From an uncultured beta proteobacterium (lineage in GTDB: Bacteria; Pseudomonadota; Gammaproteobacteria; Burkholderiales; Burkholderiaceae): a stretch of 10,803 nucleotides of DNA. The stretch lies in the NCBI GenBank assembly GCA_903930665.1, contig CAIYZI010000266.1:1-10803 (forward strand), read 5' to 3'. The position numbers and the translations under genes are program-made. The number at the start of each line of letters is the position of its first letter. Position 1 is the first letter of the stretch. The notes below the pieces were generated by a model, which had not been told where the DNA came from, ran no database searches, and saw only the letters and a list, made by a program, of their open reading frames with translations. Below, piece by piece: positions 5,966 through 10,803 of the stretch.

Positions 5966-7717
5966 ATGACTTTTGCTCTGCATGGGATTCCAGTTTCAAA
6001 GGGTATTGCCATTGGCAAAGCCATACTCATTTCACGTGCAGCACTAGAGGTTAGTCATCATTTAGTTGAGGCTGGAAAAGAAGAAACGGAAGCCCAAAGG
6101 CTTTTAGATGCATTTGAGCAGGTTCGGCTAGAGCTTGATCAGTTGCGCCATGGATTGCCTAAAGATGCGCCGCAAGAAATGGCCGCATTTTTGGATGTAC
6201 ATGGAATGATCTTGGCGGATCCTGCGCTAGCAGAAAAACCGCTGAAATTAATTCGTACTCAACGGCTCAATGCAGCATGGGCTTTAACAACTGAGCTAAA
6301 TGATCTTTTGGAGCAATTTTCAGAGATCGAGGATGCTTATTTAAAAGAACGTGCAAATGATATTCGTCAAGTGGCAGAGCGCGTACTAAAGGCGCTTAAT
6401 AACCAAGAAAAAAATTCCCTAGTGAGTCCTGAGTTCTCTTCATTTGGTGAGTCGGGTGTTGAAGCCATTATTGTGGCGCACGACATTGCCCCACATGACA
6501 TGCTCCGTTTTAAAGATCATGCGTTTACAGGGTTTGTCACTGACTTGGGCGGAAAAACATCACACACTGCTATTGTTGCGCGTAGCATGGAAATACCTGC
6601 GGTTGTAGGTGTGCGTCATGCCAGTGAAATGATTCGTCACGGTGATTGGTTGGTTATCGATGGTGAGCATGGCGTTGTCGTTGTTGCTCCCGATGAGCAA
6701 CTGCTATCGGAATATCGCGTACTTCAAGAGCGGGCCATTGAAGAAACCCGGAAATTGCAACAACTCAAGTTTTCTAGGACCTGTACAGCTGATGGTGTTT
6801 CGATAGAGCTTTTTGCCAATATTGAATTGCCTGATGATGCTACTCATGCTGTAGAGCTTGGCGCGGTAGGGGTGGGTTTATTTCGTTCAGAATTCTTATT
6901 CATGGACCGCAATCAAGCGTTGCCAGATGAAGAGCAGCAGTATCAAGAATATCGTCGCGTAGTTGATTTAATGCATGGTCTGCCCGTGAACATCCGCACT
7001 ATCGATGTGGGTGCAGATAAGGCCCTGGGTGCGGGGGCCGATCTTTCTCAGACGGGCACTTCACCTTTAGGCTTGCGTGCGATTCGCTGGTCTTTGACAG
7101 AGCCAGAAATTTTCTTGACACAACTTAGGGCTATTTTGCGAGCCTCTGCTCACGGGCAGGCGCGGATCATGATTCCGATGTTGGCGCATGCCAAAGAGAT
7201 TGATGAAACCTTGCGCTTGATTGAAAAAGCAAAACAGCAATTGCATCAACGTGGACAGGCTTTTAATCCCAATATTCAAGTGGGTGCGATGATTGAAATT
7301 CCGGCGGCAGCTTTAGTGCTACCGTTGTTTATTAGTCGTTTTGATTTCTTATCTGTTGGCACAAATGATTTAATTCAGTACACACTGGCAATTGATCGGG
7401 CTGATCATGCAGTCGCGCATTTATATGATCCCTTGCATCCAGCCATTCTGATTTTATTGGCCAATATTATTGGGCAGGCTAAACGCGCTAATGTTCCTAT
7501 TGCCATATGTGGCGAGATGGCTGGCGATCCTTCATTGACTAAGTTATTGCTAGCTTTTGGCTTAACGGATTTCTCAATGCACTTTAGTCAGCTGTTGCTC
7601 GTTAAGCGAGAAATATTGAAGGCCAATGTTGGTGTACTTCAGTCGCGAATCTCTCAAGTATTAGAGGCGATTGAGCCTGTAGCTCAGGCAGAGGCCTTAG
7701 AAAACTTGTTCGCTTAA
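5966..7717 (+). CDS. ptsI: PTS enzyme I (phosphoenolpyruvate-protein phosphotransferase)
   Basis: A 583-residue enzyme I that takes phosphate from phosphoenolpyruvate and passes it to HPr. Order of domains: N-terminal PEP-utiliser segment with an HPr-binding helical region (about 30-145), the swivelling phosphohistidine domain with His200 in Gly-Gly-Lys-Thr-Ser-His-Thr, and the C-terminal TIM-barrel PEP-binding domain. In the barrel are Gly-Leu-Phe-Arg-Ser-Glu-Phe (about 303-309), Arg-Thr-Ile-Asp-Val-Gly-Ala-Asp-Lys (about 343-351), Ser-Val-Gly-Thr-Asn-Asp-Leu, and catalytic Cys515 in Ile-Cys-Gly-Glu-Met-Ala. There is no GAF domain, so it is EI rather than the nitrogen-PTS form PtsP. The Gly-Ala-Asp-Lys differs from the E. 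coli Gly-Gly-Asp-Lys, a change I associate with betaproteobacterial EI. Its TAA overlaps the stop of the convergent moeB. Confidence 0.96.
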   Translation: MTFALHGIPVSKGIAIGKAILISRAALEVSHHLVEAGKEETEAQRLLDAFEQVRLELDQLRHGLPKDAPQEMAAFLDVHGMILADPALAEKPLKLIRTQRLNAAWALTTELNDLLEQFSEIEDAYLKERANDIRQVAERVLKALNNQEKNSLVSPEFSSFGESGVEAIIVAHDIAPHDMLRFKDHAFTGFVTDLGGKTSHTAIVARSMEIPAVVGVRHASEMIRHGDWLVIDGEHGVVVVAPDEQLLSEYRVLQERAIEETRKLQQLKFSRTCTADGVSIELFANIELPDDATHAVELGAVGVGLFRSEFLFMDRNQALPDEEQQYQEYRRVVDLMHGLPVNIRTIDVGADKALGAGADLSQTGTSPLGLRAIRWSLTEPEIFLTQLRAILRASAHGQARIMIPMLAHAKEIDETLRLIEKAKQQLHQRGQAFNPNIQVGAMIEIPAAALVLPLFISRFDFLSVGTNDLIQYTLAIDRADHAVAHLYDPLHPAILILLANIIGQAKRANVPIAICGEMAGDPSLTKLLLAFGLTDFSMHFSQLLLVKREILKANVGVLQSRISQVLEAIEPVAQAEALENLFA

Positions 7718-8466
7718 TATTTTTTGCTGCAAACTGGGCATTGAGCATTACGGGTAAGGCGTATCTCATCAATTTGAGTGGCGCGGCCATTCCACAACAG
7801 CATTCTCCCCACTAGCGGCTCCCCAAAACCAATGAGTATTTGTAAAGCTTGGGCTGCTTGCATGGCGCCAATAATGCCAACAAGCGGCGAAAAAATTCCC
7901 ATTGAAGAACAGTTGGCTTCTTCAGGGGATTCCTCCGGAGAAAAAACGCAGGCGTAACAAGGAGATTTTTCCTGGCTCGAATCAAAGACGCTGATTTGAC
8001 CATCAAAGCGCAATGCAGAGCCGGAGACGAGCGGGACTTTATGCTGCACACAACTAGCGTTAATCATCTGGCGAGTAGCAAAGTTATCTGTACAATCTAA
8101 TACGATATTGATTTGCGGCAAGAGTGCATTCAGAATGGAGGGGGTTGCCTTATTCTCAATACCATTGACTTCAATGGTGGAATTTAATCCTTCGAGAAAG
8201 ACTTTGCCAGAACCTACTTTGCTTTCGCCAATTTTTTCTTGGGAATGCATGATTTGACGCTGTAAATTTGTCAGCTCTACCTTGTCGTCATCCAATAAGG
8301 TAATTTTTCCAACGCCTGCAGCAGCAAGATAGGGTGCGGCTGCGCTACCTAAACCACCAGCCCCAATAATCAGGACATGGGAGGCCAAGAGTTTTTCTTG
8401 GCCGACCACATCAATTTCCTCTAGAAGTAGATGCCTTGAATACCGAAGTAACTGCTCATCATTCAT
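7714..8466 (-). CDS. moeB: HesA/MoeB/ThiF-family adenylyltransferase
   Basis: A 250-residue E1-like enzyme of the MoeB/ThiF group, which adenylates the C-terminal glycine of a ubiquitin-like sulfur carrier (MoaD in molybdopterin synthesis, ThiS in thiamine synthesis). Visible features are the N-terminal Arg-Tyr-Ser-Arg-His, the nucleotide loop Gly-Ala-Gly-Gly-Leu-Gly-Ser (about 35-41), Asp-Asp and Asn-Leu-Gln-Arg-Gln (67-71), Cys-Thr-Asp-Asn with the metal-site aspartate (about 127), zinc cysteines Cys-Tyr-Ala-Cys (170/173) and Cys-Pro-Val-Cys (243/246), and the conserved cysteine near 186. The frame continues two codons upstream to a TTG at 8472, but the family starts at Met-Asn-Asp-Glu-Gln, so the ATG at 8466 is preferred; neither has a clear Shine-Dalgarno. 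No MoaD or ThiS gene is nearby, so MoeB versus ThiF is not settled. Confidence 0.85.
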   Translation of the reverse strand: MNDEQLLRYSRHLLLEEIDVVGQEKLLASHVLIIGAGGLGSAAAPYLAAAGVGKITLLDDDKVELTNLQRQIMHSQEKIGESKVGSGKVFLEGLNSTIEVNGIENKATPSILNALLPQINIVLDCTDNFATRQMINASCVQHKVPLVSGSALRFDGQISVFDSSQEKSPCYACVFSPEESPEEANCSSMGIFSPLVGIIGAMQAAQALQILIGFGEPLVGRMLLWNGRATQIDEIRLTRNAQCPVCSKKY

Positions 8467-8492
8467 ATACAAACTTGAGGATTGAGCTTAAT

Positions 8493-9932
8493 TTATTCAA
8501 GCTTAGAAGAGGAGCGTTTAACGGGTTGACCATTCATAAATGCCACGGCTTGGGAGAGCATATAGTCTTCTGAGCTACCAAGTTCAATCGGCTTCTTGCT
8601 TTTCTCTTTGTCTTTCTCTTTTTCCTCAGGAGTCTTCTTGGCATTTTTTTCTTCAATGCGTTGTAACTCCTCCAGACGGCGTTTTTCGCGATCAGCAATC
8701 AGCTTTTCTTCAGAGGATTGTTTGTTGCGCAAGTGTTTTTCGCTATCCACTTCGCGTGTAATCAAAACATCATCTGGATCGCCATCTTTATTTTGATCAA
8801 CTGGGATATCTGGCTTAATACCGAATGCCTGAATGGATCGTCCATTAGGCGTGTAGTAATAGGCTGTAGTGATTTTTACCGCCGAATCATTTGTCAGTGG
8901 GCGTACGGTTTGAACTGAACCTTTACCAAAAGTTGTCTTACCAATGACAGTTGCCCGTTTGTAATCTTGCAATGCGCCTGCAACAATTTCAGAGGCTGAT
9001 GCGGAATAAGCGTTTACCAAGACGACCATTGGGAGCTTTTTAAACATCTCAGGAACGCCTGCAAGTGGATCACCGGGTTCTCCCAAGCGATACATTTCGG
9101 GGATGGCATTAAACACTTGCTTGGAGTCAGGAGATTGCCCTTTAGTGGAGACAATCACCGCATCTGCTGGCAAGAATGCTGCAGCTACGCCTACTGCGCC
9201 TTGCAACAAACCTCCGCCATTGTTTCTCAAGTCAAGAATCACGCCTTTAAGCTTAGGATCTTGCGCAGCCAGTTCGGTTAATTTCTTGGCCAGATCGGGA
9301 ACGGTACGCTCTTGGAAGCTGGTGACGCGAACCCAGGCAATATCGTTATCCAAAATTTTGGCCTTAACCGATTGAACCTTGATTTCTGCGCGAGTAATAG
9401 TTACTGGAAAGGTACGCTCTTCACTCTTACGGTAAACCGTCAGGGTAATTTTTGTACCAGGAGTGCCACGCATAGTGCGTACTGCTTTATCTAGGGACAT
9501 TCCACGTACAGGCTTGTCATCCAAATTGGTAATCAAATCTCCCGCCTGGAGGCCAGCACGTGCGGCTGGACTATCTTCGATAGGATTTAATACTTTAACT
9601 AAGCCATCTTCAGAAGTAATTTCAATGCCCAAGCCAGCAAATTTACCGGAGGTTTGCTCTTGCATCTCATCAAAATCTTTTTTGTCTAAGAAAGTGGAGT
9701 GGGGATCTAAGCTGCCAACCATCCCTTTGACCGCTTCTGTTAAAAGTTGCTTGTCATCTACTGGCTCAACGTATTCACGTTTGATTTGGGCAAAAACATT
9801 TGAAAGCGTACGCAACTCGTCCAACGGCAAGGTAGCGCTTTGCTGAGCCGTAGCCGAAAGTTGAATAGTTGCCGCTACACCGGCAATGAGGCCAACAGAG
9901 ACAAGTGCAAAGTTTTTAAAGAATTGACGCAT
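8493..9932 (-). CDS. ctpA: Carboxy-terminal processing peptidase (S41 family, PDZ domain)
   Basis: A 479-residue tail-specific serine protease of family S41A. An N-terminal signal or anchor segment (about 8-28) exports it to the periplasm. Next come a helical region (35-95), a PDZ domain (about 95-180, with Gly-Leu-Gly-Ile-Glu and the later Gly-Asp-Leu-Ile), and the protease core. The Ser-Lys catalytic pair is clear: Ser312 in Tyr-Ser-Ala-Ser-Ala-Ser-Glu and Lys337 in Phe-Gly-Lys-Gly-Ser-Val-Gln, 25 residues apart as in Prc and D1 protease. After the core is a DxNxDGxPDD segment (379-388) and a Lys/Glu-rich tail (about 397-450) that may be coiled coil. It starts eight bases after gpmA and ends 26 bases before moeB. 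It has no strong ribosome site and so may depend on coupling to gpmA translation. Confidence 0.94.
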   Translation of the reverse strand: MRQFFKNFALVSVGLIAGVAATIQLSATAQQSATLPLDELRTLSNVFAQIKREYVEPVDDKQLLTEAVKGMVGSLDPHSTFLDKKDFDEMQEQTSGKFAGLGIEITSEDGLVKVLNPIEDSPAARAGLQAGDLITNLDDKPVRGMSLDKAVRTMRGTPGTKITLTVYRKSEERTFPVTITRAEIKVQSVKAKILDNDIAWVRVTSFQERTVPDLAKKLTELAAQDPKLKGVILDLRNNGGGLLQGAVGVAAAFLPADAVIVSTKGQSPDSKQVFNAIPEMYRLGEPGDPLAGVPEMFKKLPMVVLVNAYSASASEIVAGALQDYKRATVIGKTTFGKGSVQTVRPLTNDSAVKITTAYYYTPNGRSIQAFGIKPDIPVDQNKDGDPDDVLITREVDSEKHLRNKQSSEEKLIADREKRRLEELQRIEEKNAKKTPEEKEKDKEKSKKPIELGSSEDYMLSQAVAFMNGQPVKRSSSKLE

Positions 9933-9940
9933 ATTTAGTA

Positions 9941-10636
9941 TTAAGCCTGATCCAAATAAATGTGTCGAATTGGCTTGAGGTTGTCATCCAATTCATAAAC
10001 AAGAGGAATGCCATTAGGAACGTTAATTTCCATAATGTCCGCATCTGATACTTGGTCTAAGTATTTAATCAAAGAGCGAATGCTGTTGCCATGCGCTACC
10101 AATAGAACACGTTTACCAGCTTTAAGGGCTGGAGCAATAGATTCGTTCCACAGGGGGAGTACGCGTTCGACGTTATCTTTAAGGCACTCACCAAGAGGGA
10201 TGTCTGAGGACTCCAACTTCGCATAGCGTCGATCATTTTGCGGGTTACGTTCATCATGTGCTTCTAGCAACGGTGGGCGTACGTCATAGGAGCGACGCCA
10301 AATATGAACTTGTTCATCGCCATATTGAGCTGCAGTTTCAGCCTTATTGAGGCCAGTTAATGCCCCGTAATGGCGTTCGTTCAGTCTCCAGCTATGCACT
10401 ACAGGAATCCACATTAAATCCATGGTGTCCTGAACATGCCAAAGGGTGCGAATAGCTCGTCGGAGAACTGAGGTATACGCTACATCGAATTCATAGCCGG
10501 ATTTACGCAGGTTTTCACCAGCAGTTAGGGCCTGCTCAGCCCCTTTTGGGGTTAGGTCAACATCCGCCCAGCCAGTGAAGCGGTTTTCAAGGTTCCAGGC
10601 GGATTCGCCATGACGAATAAGGACAAGTTGTTTCAT
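9941..10636 (-). CDS. gpmA: 2,3-bisphosphoglycerate-dependent phosphoglycerate mutase
   Basis: A 231-residue cofactor-dependent phosphoglycerate mutase that interconverts 3- and 2-phosphoglycerate in glycolysis and gluconeogenesis. The phospho-acceptor His9 lies in Leu-Ile-Arg-His-Gly-Glu-Ser, Glu87 and Arg88 in Leu-Asn-Glu-Arg-His-Tyr-Gly, and the second catalytic histidine His182 in Ala-His-Gly-Asn-Ser. Arg60 and Arg61 bind phosphate. It is shorter than the roughly 250-residue E. coli enzyme because the flexible C-terminal tail is reduced; the catalytic core is complete. It is the first gene of the gpmA-ctpA-moeB run. No Shine-Dalgarno is visible before the ATG, and a -10-like box lies seven bases upstream, so the mRNA could be leaderless. 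Confidence 0.96.
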   Translation of the reverse strand: MKQLVLIRHGESAWNLENRFTGWADVDLTPKGAEQALTAGENLRKSGYEFDVAYTSVLRRAIRTLWHVQDTMDLMWIPVVHSWRLNERHYGALTGLNKAETAAQYGDEQVHIWRRSYDVRPPLLEAHDERNPQNDRRYAKLESSDIPLGECLKDNVERVLPLWNESIAPALKAGKRVLLVAHGNSIRSLIKYLDQVSDADIMEINVPNGIPLVYELDDNLKPIRHIYLDQA

Positions 10637-10642
10637 AGAGCC

Positions 10643-10648
10643 ATTCTA
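10643..10648 (-). promoter_or_regulatory. Candidate -10 box for gpmA
   Basis: Read on the minus strand, 10648 to 10643 is TAGAAT, one base from consensus. A start seven bases downstream would be 10636, the A of the gpmA ATG. No clear -35 is visible, since that position falls inside the first codons of the divergent gene. Only the box sequence and its spacing support the call. Confidence 0.35.
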
Positions 10649-10652
10649 TAAT
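10647..10652 (+). promoter_or_regulatory. Candidate -10 box for the rhodanese-like gene
   Basis: A perfect TATAAT stands at 10647-10652 in the 22-base gap between gpmA and the rhodanese-like gene. It overlaps the candidate gpmA box on the other strand by two bases. A start seven bases downstream falls on 10659, the first base of the ATG. The -35 region would lie in the first codons of gpmA and shows no good match. Confidence 0.45.
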
Positions 10653-10658
10653 CCGGTG

Positions 10659-10803
10659 ATGAACTTTCTTACGCAAATTGATAATTTAGCGCTTATTGCC
10701 TTACTTTTAGTTTCAGGCTCAGCGCTTTTCCTTCCTACATTATCTACGTTAATTGGCGGAAAAGGCTTGTCGCCTACTGAAGCCACTATTTGGATAAATC
10801 GAC
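10659..10803 (+). CDS. Rhodanese-like domain protein, N-terminal part (runs off the window)
   Basis: An open frame from the ATG at 10659 to the window edge, 48 complete codons. The product begins Met-Asn-Phe-Leu-Thr-Gln-Ile-Asp-Asn-Leu and contains one hydrophobic membrane segment (about residues 9-30). It then reads Leu-Ser-Pro-Thr-Glu-Ala-Thr-Ile-Trp-Ile-Asn-Arg at the edge. In betaproteobacteria a membrane-anchored rhodanese-like protein (YibN type) with this start and the same Glu-Ala-Thr-X-X-Ile-Asn-Arg entry into the domain lies divergent to gpmA, usually followed by grxC and secB. The catalytic cysteine and the rest of the domain are beyond the window, so the call rests on this short N-terminus and on synteny. 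No Shine-Dalgarno precedes the ATG. Confidence 0.75.
   Translation, partial: MNFLTQIDNLALIALLLVSGSALFLPTLSTLIGGKGLSPTEATIWINR

Noticed and set aside
7672..7725. Possible terminator at the end of ptsI (GCCTG/CAGGC stem at 7675-7689 and six T residues at 7720-7725)
   Set aside because: The stem is only five pairs and lies about 30 bases before the T-run, too far for an intrinsic terminator.
8467..8472. TTG start for moeB two codons upstream
   Set aside because: The frame allows it, but the family N-terminus fits the ATG at 8466 and the TTG has no better ribosome site.
9463..9846. 127-codon open frame on the plus strand inside ctpA (and a 90-codon one at 9103-9375)
   Set aside because: Both are antisense to the CtpA coding region, have no recognisable domain and no convincing ribosome site, and are best explained as shadows.

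Overview
The window looks like chromosomal DNA of a betaproteobacterium of the Burkholderiaceae, most probably Polynucleobacter or a close relative. This rests on moderate-to-low GC, protein sequences close to Burkholderiales families, and a gene order I recognise from that group: porin, glnK, amtB, then gshA, gshB, EIIA, HPr, EI, facing moeB, ctpA, gpmA, with a rhodanese gene diverging at the far end. The assignment is from memory of families and synteny, not from a search. The content is core metabolism and regulation. I see no mobile element, CRISPR array, rRNA or tRNA.

Region 1 (1-2920, + strand) is a nitrogen-acquisition operon: an upstream region with two NtrC-like dyads, a TorF-family outer-membrane porin, the PII signal protein GlnK, and the ammonium channel AmtB. 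It ends in a strong intrinsic terminator, with a second hairpin just behind it. The porin would admit small solutes to the periplasm, AmtB would move ammonium through the inner membrane, and GlnK would gate AmtB according to nitrogen status.

Region 2 (2977-7717, + strand) is a tightly packed run of five genes. gshA and gshB make glutathione in two steps. They are followed by the three soluble proteins of a phosphotransferase chain: an EIIA of the mannose family, HPr and enzyme I. No EIIB or EIIC membrane permease is present here, so the PTS part is probably regulatory rather than for sugar uptake.

Region 3 (7714-10636, - strand) reads gpmA, ctpA, moeB: phosphoglycerate mutase, a periplasmic carboxy-terminal processing protease, and an E1-like adenylyltransferase. 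moeB and the enzyme I gene converge and their stop codons overlap in a single TTAA.

Region 4 (10659 to the right edge, + strand) is the start of a membrane-anchored rhodanese-like protein, diverging from gpmA across only 22 bases.

The most interesting signals are non-coding: the tandem NtrC-like sites without a recognisable sigma-54 promoter, the apparent leaderless arrangement of gshA, gpmA and the rhodanese gene, and the near-identical export leader shared by the porin and AmtB. I did not find a convincing previously undescribed system.
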